From Candidatus Sulfuricurvum sp. RIFRC-1 (lineage in GTDB: Bacteria > Campylobacterota > Campylobacteria > Campylobacterales > Sulfurimonadaceae), in the NCBI RefSeq assembly GCF_000310245.1, contig NC_020505.1, forward strand, positions 1,894,001 through 1,958,000: DNA of 64,000 nucleotides, written 5' to 3'. Shown here piece after piece: positions 17,553 to 26,640 of the stretch. The notes under the pieces are model-generated. The model saw nothing but the letters and a program-made list of their open reading frames with translations, searched no databases and had not been told where the DNA came from. Numbering within the stretch: position 1 is the stretch's first letter; each line of letters begins with the position of its first letter. A program made the position numbers and the translations under genes.

Positions 17553-19568
17553 TTAAAATCGGTATGTCAATTTTACTCTGACGCTCCGCCCGTCTTGAGT
17601 AATGGTATCTTCTTGGTGTTCAGGACGGCCAGGATCGGCATAACGATGGTCGAAAAGGTTGTAAACTCCGACTGCAAATTCTGTCCCTTTTGCCAGCTCA
17701 TGGGTTAAAAAATTCGCATGAGCAAGGGTATAGCCTCCCACCCTTGAACCTCCGAGCGTTTTGCGACTGCCGACATACTGCAACCGTATGCCGCTCTGAA
17801 GTGCTTCATCAAACAGAGGAATCGCATACTGAAGCGCGGCCAGATTACGAGGGGAGTTTTCCAGCTCCTGATTTGTTATTTGATCGATCGTTTTTTGCCA
17901 AGTATAGCTGACACGCAGCCGGTTTTGATTGCTCCAGACTTTCTCCGCCTCTACCTCCGCTCCGATAGTCTGTACTTGCCCGATATTTTGAAAAACGCTA
18001 AACCCGTCCGACGGGTCAATAACCTGATTGATCAGATTGTTGATATCGTTGCGATAGAGAGAAGCAGAGAGTCGCAGATTGTTCTGAGGATGATGTTCGA
18101 TGATCGCTTCATAGGTTTTAATCTCCTCCGGCTGAAGAGCATGATTTGCCTTAGTAGAAAAACCGCTGGAGTACATTTCATAGGTGTTTGGGGCGCGAAA
18201 GGCACTTCCGTAGAGGAGTTTCAGCACTGTTTCCGGTTGCAGTGCATAGATGAGGGCTAAACGAGGATTTGTCGTCTCTCCCACGGTCGAAAATGCATCA
18301 TAGCGTATACCTGCATTGAGTATCAACCGCTCAGAGAGGGTGATCTCATCTTGAAAATAGAGCGCTTTTCGGTCGCTGCTCATTTTAAGATCGTTATAGA
18401 GCGCTGCCGGATCTTCATCGTAGTTTTTCATGTTTTGGTGAAGATTTTTTTGATACTCTCCCCCCACGATAATGGTGTGTCCTTCCAAACGGAGCAGCGC
18501 CTTGGCTTCTGCCCCCGCCCATTCGGAGAATGCATCGTCCTGATTAATCGTAACAGGAGGCTGATCGTACGGGAATGTCCCTTTGTAATAGTATCCTCCG
18601 GCAAAAACTTTTCCGGAGAGTTCCAGTTTGTCACTGAGGGCTTTTGTATACGCTAGACTTACGATACCTTCCGAATCGGTCGTCTGCGTACGCGGATCGT
18701 TGAAAATACTCTCAAACGATGCGGTCGGAACTTTTTTGACCCGCTCGGAATAACCTGCGCTCATCGTCAGTTCCCCAAAAGAGACTTTTCCGTAAAAACG
18801 CTTCGCCCGATCGCTGTCAAGATCTTGAGCCATCCCGTTGTTGGTGGAGGGATCATTAAATTCCGGGAAAAAGAAGTTCTGCCCCCGACTCTCGTCGTAG
18901 CTCGCCGAAAGAAGTACATCGGTGCCGTTTTGCAATACCTGAGCATAGGTACCCCGAGCGCCTGTCGTCCCGAAACTCCCTATGCTGGCTGAGAGCTCGC
19001 CCCCTTTATAATCGCTGCCGCTTTTCGTAATGATATTGATCACACCGAAAAAAGCGTTACTGCCATATATGGATGAGCCCGGTCCACGGATAATCTCGAT
19101 CCTCTTGATCAAAGCGATATCGAGAAAAAACTCCTGCCCGATCGACGCCGTATCGTAATCGGCATCGTTAATGCGGGTGCCGTCTACCAGCAGTAATATT
19201 CGGCTGTTGTAATCGCCGGGACGGTTGAACCCCCGAACTCCGACATACTCGTAGTTACGATCGTTCGTTGTGTAGAGTCCTCGTACCCCCGAGAGAATAT
19301 CCGCTAAATTCCGATAGCCGTATATCTTGATCTCATCCTCTGTGATCACCGTTACGGAAGCGGGGGCTTCAGCCATTTTCTGAGAAAATTTCGAGGCTGT
19401 CGTCACTTCAAGGTTGGTCAGATCTTCGATCGACATTTGCAATAAATCGTTTTGTGCGAGCAGTTCAGGTGTTTGGGCACCCTGCACCGGAGAGACTAAA
19501 AAGGGGACACTGACTCCTACAAAAAATCCAGCTAAAACACGACGAAAAAAAAATGTACGCTTTGTCAT
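17553..19568 (-). CDS. TonB-dependent outer-membrane receptor
   Basis: A 671-residue receptor with a signal peptide (about 1-30), a TonB box region, a plug domain (about 55-185; VRGFNRPGDYNSRILLLVDG, IEIIRGPGSSIYGSNAFFGV) and a 22-strand barrel ending in the phenylalanine RVKLTYRF required by the BAM machinery. It resembles colicin I receptor/vitamin or siderophore receptors; the ligand cannot be read from the sequence. It is the first gene of an operon with the YfiR-like protein and the GGDEF-EAL enzyme, so ligand binding may be coupled to c-di-GMP signalling. Confidence 0.92.
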   Translation of the reverse strand: MTKRTFFFRRVLAGFFVGVSVPFLVSPVQGAQTPELLAQNDLLQMSIEDLTNLEVTTASKFSQKMAEAPASVTVITEDEIKIYGYRNLADILSGVRGLYTTNDRNYEYVGVRGFNRPGDYNSRILLLVDGTRINDADYDTASIGQEFFLDIALIKRIEIIRGPGSSIYGSNAFFGVINIITKSGSDYKGGELSASIGSFGTTGARGTYAQVLQNGTDVLLSASYDESRGQNFFFPEFNDPSTNNGMAQDLDSDRAKRFYGKVSFGELTMSAGYSERVKKVPTASFESIFNDPRTQTTDSEGIVSLAYTKALSDKLELSGKVFAGGYYYKGTFPYDQPPVTINQDDAFSEWAGAEAKALLRLEGHTIIVGGEYQKNLHQNMKNYDEDPAALYNDLKMSSDRKALYFQDEITLSERLILNAGIRYDAFSTVGETTNPRLALIYALQPETVLKLLYGSAFRAPNTYEMYSSGFSTKANHALQPEEIKTYEAIIEHHPQNNLRLSASLYRNDINNLINQVIDPSDGFSVFQNIGQVQTIGAEVEAEKVWSNQNRLRVSYTWQKTIDQITNQELENSPRNLAALQYAIPLFDEALQSGIRLQYVGSRKTLGGSRVGGYTLAHANFLTHELAKGTEFAVGVYNLFDHRYADPGRPEHQEDTITQDGRSVRVKLTYRF

Positions 19569-19648
19569 TTTTCTTTCCTTTCCTCTTTAATCAATCTCGC
19601 AGTACACTGTTTCTCTAATACTAAATATTTTCAAATACTATAGCATAT

Positions 19649-19695
19649 TTTTTCGCTCATTGAAAAAAACGTCAAATTGACTGGCAGGCATCGGG
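19649..19695 (-). pseudogene. Fragment of a GGDEF-EAL gene 3' end
   Basis: This stretch matches 14594-14640, the 3' end of the GGDEF-EAL gene, at about 43 of 47 bases in the same orientation. Read on the minus strand in frame it gives PMPASQFDVFFNERK, against PMPASQFEVFFNERK in the intact gene. Nothing else of an EAL domain is left around it. It appears to be the remnant of a second copy or a recombination scar upstream of the TonB receptor. Confidence 0.8.
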
Positions 19696-19712
19696 TTATC
19701 TCATAAATAGGC

Positions 19713-20216
19713 TCATTTATGAGGGACTCCTTTTAGCATTAGTATGGACGCTTTGCTCCAGGAAAGAATGCTTTGTTTCTCCCTTTCAGTTAAACGGGAA
19801 TCCCAATGTCCGAGAACATAACGAAGTGGCGGCATATCACCTTCAATGCTCACTTCTTTAATACCTTCTAAATCTTTTAACGGTGTTACATGCGAAATAA
19901 AGGGAAAGTCTTTACTCATATCTAGATGCTTTTTGCCTTCTTTGATATCATAATCAACCATCTGTTTAACACCGGGAACCTTATAATACCAAGGAAATTT
20001 TGTTATATTTCCATGGCAATCAAAACATTTTTTTTCAAAAATAGGTTTTATGCTTTTAACGTATTCGTTATTAATAATTTTATAGGCGTGTAATGTCTGA
20101 TTTGAATCCATTTCTTTATGTTTTATTTCAGTATTACCCCCATGAGCAAAAACTGAAGAGGGAACGATCACCCCGACGGAAAACAAAATCATTGTCATAT
20201 GTTTAAAATATTTCAT
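19713..20216 (-). CDS. Secreted heme-binding (cytochrome c-type) protein
   Basis: A 167-residue exported protein: signal peptide (about 1-24, cleaving after VFAHG) and one CFDCH heme-attachment motif near residue 65, in the context IKPIFEKKCFDCHGNITKFPWYY. MPPLRYVLGHWDSRLTEREK fits the haem-binding domain family of single-heme periplasmic proteins. It is the last gene of the copper operon, nine bases after the multicopper oxidase, and could pass electrons to or from it; that role is inferred. Confidence 0.8.
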   Translation of the reverse strand: MKYFKHMTMILFSVGVIVPSSVFAHGGNTEIKHKEMDSNQTLHAYKIINNEYVKSIKPIFEKKCFDCHGNITKFPWYYKVPGVKQMVDYDIKEGKKHLDMSKDFPFISHVTPLKDLEGIKEVSIEGDMPPLRYVLGHWDSRLTEREKQSILSWSKASILMLKGVPHK

Positions 20217-20225
20217 TTTAAACTC

Positions 20226-21563
20226 CTAGTTCATTTTTTTTGCAACGGTTCCGTTGGGATGCTCATACCAGCCCGGATCAGAGTAATCACCTTTGGGCTG
20301 ATTTTTACGTACTTTCACGAGGGTAAACATCCCCCCCATCTCGATGGGACCAAACGGCCCTTTGCCGGTCATCATCGGCAACGTATTCTCCGGAATTTTC
20401 ATCCCCATCTCAACCATATCCTGCATCTCTGCCATCCCGTTTTTACCCATCGGCATGTACATGTAATCGGGCATTAAGTCACTGATTTTTTCGGTGAGAT
20501 CATCTTGCTTGACTCCGATCATATTAGGAACGCTGTGCCCCATCGGTCCCATCGTATGATGCGACTTATGGCAATGCAACGACCAGTCCCCCTCTTCGGT
20601 GGCAACAAATTCAAAAGCTCTCACTTGCCCGACACCGATATCGATGGTGACTTCAGGCCACCGAGCACTTTTGGGAACCCACCCTCCATCGGTGCACGTC
20701 ACTTCAAACGGATGTCCATGCATATGAATCGGATGGTTCGTCATTGTCAGATTCCCCACACGGATACGTACACGATCTCCCACCCGCACATTCATTGAAT
20801 CGATCCCCGGAAAGACACGGCTGTTAAAACTCCAGATATTAAACTCGGTCATGGTCGATGGATTCGGAGTATAGGTCCCCGGTGCCACATCGTAGCTGGC
20901 AAGGAGAAAACAAAAATCCCGATCTACTTTATGCGCTTTCGGCGCTTTTGGGTGAACGATAAACATCCCCATGCACCCCATCGCCATCTGCACCATCTCA
21001 TCGGCGTGCGGGTGATACATAAACGTCCCGCTTTGACGAAGGGTAAATTCATACACATAGGTCTCGCCCGGTGCGATCTGTACCTGCGTCAATCCCCCAA
21101 CCCCGTCCATCCCGTTAGGGAGTATAAGACCGTGCCAATGGATCGTGGTATGTTCGGGAAGCTTGTTCGTCACGATCAGCCGTACGCGATCCCCCTCAAC
21201 TGCTTCAATCGTAGGTCCAGGAGAGGTACCGTTGTAGCCCCAGCAGTTCACTACCATCCCCGGAGCAAACTCGCGGACGACAGGTTCAACGATAATACGA
21301 AACTCTTTGATCCCCTCTTTCATTTCATAAGGGAGACTCCAGCCGTTGAGTGTTACCACCGGATTGTAATTTTTCCCCTCTTGAGGGGTAATGAGGGTAG
21401 CAGGTGAAAGAACCCGTTTAGGATTTTTAACGAGCGTGAGTTGGCGCTTTTTGCTTTCATGTCCGGCATGATCATGTTCGGAAGCTTCGGCTTTTGAACC
21501 GAGTGCCGCAGTGGCGATCAATGCCGCACCCAAACCCAAAAAATCGCGTCTATCGTGTCCCAT
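20226..21563 (-). CDS. Tat-exported multicopper oxidase (CopA/CueO-like)
   Basis: A 445-residue oxidase with a twin-arginine signal (DRRDFLGLGAALIATAALG). The copper motifs are all present: TIHWHGLILP, MYHPHADEM, HPIHMHGHPFEVT and the type 1/trinuclear HCHKSHHTMG. A Met- and His-rich C-terminal region (MPDYMYMPMGKNGMAEMQDM) suggests cuprous ion binding. It probably oxidises Cu(I) in the periplasm. The start overlaps the stop of the TolC-like gene (TAATG), so the two are translationally coupled. Confidence 0.93.
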   Translation of the reverse strand: MGHDRRDFLGLGAALIATAALGSKAEASEHDHAGHESKKRQLTLVKNPKRVLSPATLITPQEGKNYNPVVTLNGWSLPYEMKEGIKEFRIIVEPVVREFAPGMVVNCWGYNGTSPGPTIEAVEGDRVRLIVTNKLPEHTTIHWHGLILPNGMDGVGGLTQVQIAPGETYVYEFTLRQSGTFMYHPHADEMVQMAMGCMGMFIVHPKAPKAHKVDRDFCFLLASYDVAPGTYTPNPSTMTEFNIWSFNSRVFPGIDSMNVRVGDRVRIRVGNLTMTNHPIHMHGHPFEVTCTDGGWVPKSARWPEVTIDIGVGQVRAFEFVATEEGDWSLHCHKSHHTMGPMGHSVPNMIGVKQDDLTEKISDLMPDYMYMPMGKNGMAEMQDMVEMGMKIPENTLPMMTGKGPFGPIEMGGMFTLVKVRKNQPKGDYSDPGWYEHPNGTVAKKMN

Positions 21564-22906
21564 TAGAGTTTTCCCCCTATCGTATATTCCAAATCGGCTT
21601 GTGCTTTTTGGTAATCTCCCAACGCATCGAGCGCTTCCATTTTTACCTCACCTAAGCGCCGTTGATCTTCGAGCAGCTCGTAAATACCGTCCAGCATACC
21701 GTTATAGAAAAGCTGTGTCTCTTCTAAAATCTGCTGATTATTCTTCACAACCACCTCATCGTATGAGCGCGCTATATCAAATGTATATCGAAGGTGTGCA
21801 TACCCCTCACGCACTTCTGAGCGGATATTAACGGCTGTTTCATACAGGCGATGGACATTTTGATTGTAGACCGCCTGCGTCTTACTCACCCGAGCTTGTC
21901 CAAAATCAAAAAGCGGGATGGGAAGTTTTATTCCAAAGGTATTAAACCGTTTTTCACCCGTTGTTTTTTCACTCTCTACGGAGAGTTCCAGCTCATCGAG
22001 GAGGCGTGTATTTTCACTGTATCCCGCCTGCAGTGCGGCATAATCGACCGATTTTATCGCACTGCGCATATCGAGACGATTGACGATGGCACGTTTTTCC
22101 AATCCCGATTCTGAAACGGCAGGCTCCATACGCGTTAGTGGTTCTGTACTCAATGTATAATGGGTTTGCGAACCATAAAGCCCGAGAATCTTATTTAAGG
22201 CTTCGCGTGCTGCCGCATTGTCACGAGCGAGCTTGATCGATTCGATACGCTCACGCTCATAGCTCTCTTGAACTTTGAGCATATCCCGTTTGGAAAGATT
22301 ACCTGCCGTATATTGACGAACCGCAAGCTGGAGTGAAGCTTCATGGGATTTGAGAATCGAACGATTGAGCGCACCTTTTTCTTCAGCTAAACGGGCATCA
22401 ATGTAGCTCTTCTTTGCATCTCTAGCACTGCGCAACACGGTGTCTCCGACACTGAGAGTAGTCTCTTCGAGGGCTAAGTGTCCTAGTTCACGCCGCAGAG
22501 GGATCCAAAGAAGGTCTAAAAAGGCTACCTCTACACTCAGAGTCGAGGTAGTTACCCCGTTACTGCGTCCGATACTGTAGCCCAAAAGAGGATTGCGCAT
22601 AAGCCCTGCTTCCACCAACTCGCTCTGAGCGATACCGATATTTTCGTAGGTTTGCTGTAATGCGCGGTTATTAATCAGCATGATACGAACCGCATTTTCC
22701 TGTGTCAACGGCTTTGAAAGAAGTGCTTTTACACTCTCATCGACACTTGCTGCTTCTTGAGGTGTTTTGATCCATTGAAGATTTTTGCCCCCCTGCTCAC
22801 TTGTGAGCTGATTCACCGACTCGAACGCTTCTTTTTGGGAAATGGTAGAACATCCCGAAATAAAGACCAATGCCGCTATCGATGCTGTGAGTGTTTTGCC
22901 TACCAT
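21563..22906 (-). CDS. TolC/CusC-like outer-membrane efflux lipoprotein
   Basis: A 447-residue outer-membrane channel protein. The lipobox FISGCSTI (Cys about 19) gives a lipoprotein, and two repeated helical hairpin regions follow, with LVEAGLMRNPLLGYSIGRS and IRSEVREGYAHLRYTFDIA. The start at 22906 is fixed by GGAGGTG; an upstream open stretch of 16 codons lies in the preceding gene. No RND pump or adaptor gene is in this cluster, so it must work with components encoded elsewhere or has another copper role. Confidence 0.88.
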   Translation of the reverse strand: MVGKTLTASIAALVFISGCSTISQKEAFESVNQLTSEQGGKNLQWIKTPQEAASVDESVKALLSKPLTQENAVRIMLINNRALQQTYENIGIAQSELVEAGLMRNPLLGYSIGRSNGVTTSTLSVEVAFLDLLWIPLRRELGHLALEETTLSVGDTVLRSARDAKKSYIDARLAEEKGALNRSILKSHEASLQLAVRQYTAGNLSKRDMLKVQESYERERIESIKLARDNAAAREALNKILGLYGSQTHYTLSTEPLTRMEPAVSESGLEKRAIVNRLDMRSAIKSVDYAALQAGYSENTRLLDELELSVESEKTTGEKRFNTFGIKLPIPLFDFGQARVSKTQAVYNQNVHRLYETAVNIRSEVREGYAHLRYTFDIARSYDEVVVKNNQQILEETQLFYNGMLDGIYELLEDQRRLGEVKMEALDALGDYQKAQADLEYTIGGKL

Positions 22907-23100
22907 TTCGCACCTCCATGCCCTGTCGCATTCTGATCCTCTTTTTGAACGCACCCCTCTTCGACTACGTCAATCGAAGCAGAGGGAGGGGTATAAACAC
23001 TTTTACCGCTCAATGCATCCGCAGAGGAAGGTGTCGACACCGTGACCTCGGCGGCATAACCCATTATTCCAATCATGACAAAAAGGATAATACGGTTCAT
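22900..23100 (-). CDS. Small secreted protein of the copper operon
   Basis: A 66-residue protein with a signal peptide (MNRIILFVMIGIMGYAAEV) and a short mature part holding a single cysteine and a C-terminal HGG motif. I do not recognise a family. It is very likely a real gene: its ATG overlaps the cusF-like stop as ATGA and its stop overlaps the TolC-like start by seven bases, so it lies in a tightly coupled copper operon. A small periplasmic metal-binding role is possible but unsupported. Confidence 0.7.
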   Translation of the reverse strand: MNRIILFVMIGIMGYAAEVTVSTPSSADALSGKSVYTPPSASIDVVEEGCVQKEDQNATGHGGAKW

Positions 23101-23432
23101 TTAGCCATCTTTACAATAATATATTTCCCCTCTTTTTGAACAAACTCAAAATTCACACGATCACCCACTTCTACTGAATGGGTCAGTTCAGGATTGACAA
23201 CCTCGAATTGCATGTTCATCGAAGGCCATTTCAGTTCTGGAATCGGATCGTGAAAGATACGGAGAGTTTCATGATTTTGGGAAATCTGCTTTATTGTCCC
23301 GCTCGCATGAATCGTTTGTTCACTCACCGTTGATGCGGAAGCGTGATTATGATGTTCATCTCCCATTGCAGATACGGCAGTCCCTGCCCCCAATGACATA
23401 CACACGAATGCACTTATAATTTTGCTCTTCAT
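23097..23432 (-). CDS. CusF-like periplasmic copper-binding protein
   Basis: A 111-residue protein with a signal peptide (about 1-22) and a His-rich segment (DEHHNHAS) followed by the CusF fold: HASGTIKQISQNHETLRIFH, the aromatic WPSMNMQFEV (Trp and two Met, the Cu(I) ligands) and VGDRVNFEFVQKEGKYIIV. It chaperones Cu(I) or Ag(I). First gene of the five-gene copper operon, with a GGGG ribosome site and a promoter region shared with the divergent transposase-like gene. Confidence 0.92.
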   Translation of the reverse strand: MKSKIISAFVCMSLGAGTAVSAMGDEHHNHASASTVSEQTIHASGTIKQISQNHETLRIFHDPIPELKWPSMNMQFEVVNPELTHSVEVGDRVNFEFVQKEGKYIIVKMAK

Positions 23433-23561
23433 AAAAAAACCCCTCTATTTAGCTAATACACAAAGTTTATCATATAGAGTAAAAAAATAATTTAATCCAA
23501 TAATAACAATATTAACGGAGGATACTTTCTTCACTGATGTTGTTGCGCTACAATATCCCTC

Positions 23562-24245
23562 ATGAAAGAATTTCGTCACTGTATCCATTGTAATCACACA
23601 CTCTATCATCTCGCCGATGGAATGGTTAAATGCTCTAAATGCAAAAAAAAATACAGCCCGACACGCGTCAATCAAATAAAACATCTGATTAAATTATTCT
23701 GCGAAGAAGAAAATGCCCTCTCGGCATCGATATCTCTGAATCTGAGTTACGCTACCGTTTTGAATTATTATCAAAAATTTCGACACCTAAGTGCTGAATA
23801 CTGCGAAACCGAGTACCATCTTCATCGAAATGAAGAGACACAATACGAAGAGTACCTCTATATTGAGAAATCCAAGCGGCGTGACAAAACCGCTATTTTC
23901 GATTCCCATAATTTTCTGACATTCGGTTACGGAAAGAGGGTTTACACCCTTCTCATGCCCTCGCTGGGGATATTCAAACAACAGTTTTTAGCAGATAATC
24001 TCGAAGGGCTCTATTATAAAGAGTTTTCCAAATTCATGCGAACCAGCAAAATCATAAAAATATCCGAACATGACAATGTTATTGAGAAGTTTTGGCACTA
24101 TTTTGAACAGTTTATTACCGGTTTTAAAGGGGTAAGTAACGAGCACTTCCCTTACTATCTCAAAGAGGCGGAATTTAAGTTCAATACGCCGATCTCAGAA
24201 CGCTCAATGATTTTAGAACAACTCTATTTTCGTATGCCTAAATAA
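23562..24245 (+). CDS. IS1595/ISXO2-like transposase relative, probably degenerate
   Basis: A 227-residue protein. It has an N-terminal zinc ribbon (CIHCN near residue 7 and CSKCKKKYSP near 25), an HTH-like middle, and the ending GFKGVSNEHFPYYLKEAEFKFN, which closely resembles the C-terminal signature of ISXO2-type transposases. It is shorter than the usual 300 or so residues, and the expected first catalytic Asp-Glu is not evident in EEYLYIEKSKRRDK. No terminal inverted repeats were seen. It is either a decayed insertion sequence or a domesticated DNA-binding protein divergent from the copper operon. Confidence 0.65.
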   Translation: MKEFRHCIHCNHTLYHLADGMVKCSKCKKKYSPTRVNQIKHLIKLFCEEENALSASISLNLSYATVLNYYQKFRHLSAEYCETEYHLHRNEETQYEEYLYIEKSKRRDKTAIFDSHNFLTFGYGKRVYTLLMPSLGIFKQQFLADNLEGLYYKEFSKFMRTSKIIKISEHDNVIEKFWHYFEQFITGFKGVSNEHFPYYLKEAEFKFNTPISERSMILEQLYFRMPK

Positions 24246-25415
24246 TTATCGTAATTTTGCCTGCATTCGAGCGATCCCTTGACGATAAGCATTATGCTCT
24301 TTTTTGGCGAGTGCATATTGATAATTCTTCAATGCGTCTCGCCATTGAGATCGGCTTTCATAAATTTTGGCAATGTTGTAGTATGAACTTGCCTGTACCG
24401 TATTTTTGCTACTTCCACTAGCCAATTCAATTGCTTTTCGATTTGCCCATAATGATTCTGCTTCTCGTCCTAATTTTTGATAAGTCAACCCCAAATTACT
24501 GTACGCTTGAGCATAATTAGGGGATACATTGATCGCATCTTGAAATAAATACATTGAATCTTCTAAATTACCTTTATGATATTGTTGTTCACCTTGTAAA
24601 TTTAACGCTTCAGATTGAGATAAATCTACACTGGAAATACTATTTGAGACATGAAAGTCTCCCATATTAACCATTCCACCCAATATATTTTTAACACCCT
24701 CTGAATTATTTGATGTCCCGATATAGCTGTTAATATCTTGGAACACTCCATTTTCATTGATTCCAAAGACAATCCAAATATTTCCAACCTTATGCGGCAT
24801 TGCACGATAGGTACGAACCAATGTTTGACCAATATAAACATTAACAGTAGCGCCTGAGTTACTCAATCCACTCGAATTTGGGTTAGAGTTATCTGAATAA
24901 TTGTGGACAGCATAAATATATTTTTTACCGACTTGTTTCTGATCAACTGTAATCGTTTCAGGACCAAAACTGTCTGTATCATCTACATCAAGATTTGCTT
25001 GAACACCTACTTGAGATCCAAAAAAGATGTGATTTCCCGGATAGGACAAATGTGAATCCAAATCAGCCGGATATTGCCCCCATGTCAAAACTACACGAAG
25101 CCCATCCAAGTTTTGCATATTCGGACTTAATGCGTATGTTAAACCATCACATGGACATTTAGCCACTAATGTAGAAAAACCAGGCTTTTTGATCAACATC
25201 ATTGTATCGGATGACTCCATACCGCTGAATCTGTTATAAAAAACTTTTCCCTGAGCATTAGAATACGTTTTAATAGAAGTTTCCCCTGATTTTTGGAAAA
25301 TTACTTCTGCATTAGCAATGGGAGTATCTTTCTTGACAGCTGATAACAATTGAATCTCACCTGCCGAAATATTTACACAAATAAGAAAATATACAACTAC
25401 GAATAATTTAATCAT
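24246..25415 (-). CDS. Secreted YfaP-like (DUF2135) protein with TPR repeats
   Basis: A 389-residue exported protein: signal peptide (about 1-19), a carboxypeptidase-regulatory-like beta domain (about 25-105), a YfaP/DUF2135 domain (about 110-225; VVLTWGQYPADLDSHL, YIYAVHNYSD) and at least two TPR motifs (about 275-385; YAQAYSNLGLTYQKLGREAE, YYNIAKIYESRSQWRDALK). The role is unknown; such proteins are probably in the periplasm. It ends directly against the transposase-like gene in convergent orientation. Confidence 0.8.
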   Translation of the reverse strand: MIKLFVVVYFLICVNISAGEIQLLSAVKKDTPIANAEVIFQKSGETSIKTYSNAQGKVFYNRFSGMESSDTMMLIKKPGFSTLVAKCPCDGLTYALSPNMQNLDGLRVVLTWGQYPADLDSHLSYPGNHIFFGSQVGVQANLDVDDTDSFGPETITVDQKQVGKKYIYAVHNYSDNSNPNSSGLSNSGATVNVYIGQTLVRTYRAMPHKVGNIWIVFGINENGVFQDINSYIGTSNNSEGVKNILGGMVNMGDFHVSNSISSVDLSQSEALNLQGEQQYHKGNLEDSMYLFQDAINVSPNYAQAYSNLGLTYQKLGREAESLWANRKAIELASGSSKNTVQASSYYNIAKIYESRSQWRDALKNYQYALAKKEHNAYRQGIARMQAKLR

Positions 25416-25467
25416 AATAACCCTTTTACGTGTTTTTTTGTATTATACACAATCATAAAGGAAAGAT

Positions 25468-26586
25468 ATGCAATTTTTAATATTTATTTTATTCTTTTCG
25501 GTTGTTAGCCATGCTTATGGTCCAGAGAAAATAGCCACTTTTGATAGAATGCTTTGGCCATACCCCATTCATTCAAAAAATTCATTTGATGATGCTTCGC
25601 GGCATGAAATCATCAGCTACATTCGTCAAATCAATAGTATCAACCTTTCCGATACATCATCTATCCAAGAATTTACTTCCATCAAGAACATCAATTCCGC
25701 CTCCGTTACAAAATGGCAATCGTTTACCCAAAATAATTTACTTAAAAACTTCAAACAAGCTCAAAAAAGTTGCAGTGACAAAAAAGATTTATGCCAAAAT
25801 GTTAATACTTGGCAAGAGTTATCAACACTATCCACACAATACAAACCGAAACAATTTCTCGTGCCTTGGTATAACGCCTCTCAAACATTTTTCTCTTATT
25901 ATCTTTATGAACAAGTTCGATTGGCGGCTTTGTTTCCTCGGATTACCTCCGAAATTCACACACTTGATGAGAGAGAAATACAAGGGTTCGAGTATGCGGA
26001 TGGACAATTTCTCCTAACCTTTGATGATGGTCCGAAATATTCGCAAACACCACTTGTAACCGACCAATTACGTAAACTAAATATCAACGGAATATTTTTT
26101 GTATTGGGAGAAAATTTAGAAGGGGCGCTAAAAGCGCATGGAGTTAATGACCTTAAACAACTTTACGATGGTATGTGTGTCGGTTCTCACGGCTACGTAC
26201 ATACACCTCATCCAAAGCTCGAAAATTGGTCTGAACTGTACGATAAAACACGTAGCCTAATTACCGAAAATCAGCTCCAAGGAACTCAAAAAAAATATTT
26301 GTGGTTTAGACCGCCCTACGGTCAGCGACAGCAAGCATTAGTAGATAGGCTCGGAAATTTAGGAGATAGAGTCATGTTATGGAATATCGATTCTCAAGAT
26401 TGGAACCAAAAACTAACGACCAAACAGGTGAAAGACCGGACAATCACACTCATGCTTTTACATCGCAAAGGAATTATTTTGTTTCATGATGTTCATCCTA
26501 AAGCCGTCGGGGTTATCAAAGATTTAGATACTTTTCATCGTGATCATATTAGCACATGGATAAACTGTAAAGAGATAGAGAAATAA
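25468..26586 (+). CDS. Secreted polysaccharide deacetylase (NodB domain)
   Basis: A 372-residue protein with a short signal peptide (FLIFILFFSVVSHAYG) and a C-terminal NodB homology domain (about 180-365). The metal and catalytic motifs are LLTFDDGP, SHGYVHTPH, WFRPPYGQR and ILFHDVHP, all intact. It should remove acetyl groups from a cell-wall or surface polysaccharide. The N-terminal 170 residues do not match a family I know. AAAGGAAAG precedes the ATG. Divergent from the YfaP/TPR gene with a 52-base gap. Confidence 0.9.
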   Translation: MQFLIFILFFSVVSHAYGPEKIATFDRMLWPYPIHSKNSFDDASRHEIISYIRQINSINLSDTSSIQEFTSIKNINSASVTKWQSFTQNNLLKNFKQAQKSCSDKKDLCQNVNTWQELSTLSTQYKPKQFLVPWYNASQTFFSYYLYEQVRLAALFPRITSEIHTLDEREIQGFEYADGQFLLTFDDGPKYSQTPLVTDQLRKLNINGIFFVLGENLEGALKAHGVNDLKQLYDGMCVGSHGYVHTPHPKLENWSELYDKTRSLITENQLQGTQKKYLWFRPPYGQRQQALVDRLGNLGDRVMLWNIDSQDWNQKLTTKQVKDRTITLMLLHRKGIILFHDVHPKAVGVIKDLDTFHRDHISTWINCKEIEK

Positions 26587-26640
26587 CCCTCGTTTCAATC
26601 TCTATTTTCGCCCTAATTAGAAGTATGATAGAATACCCTT

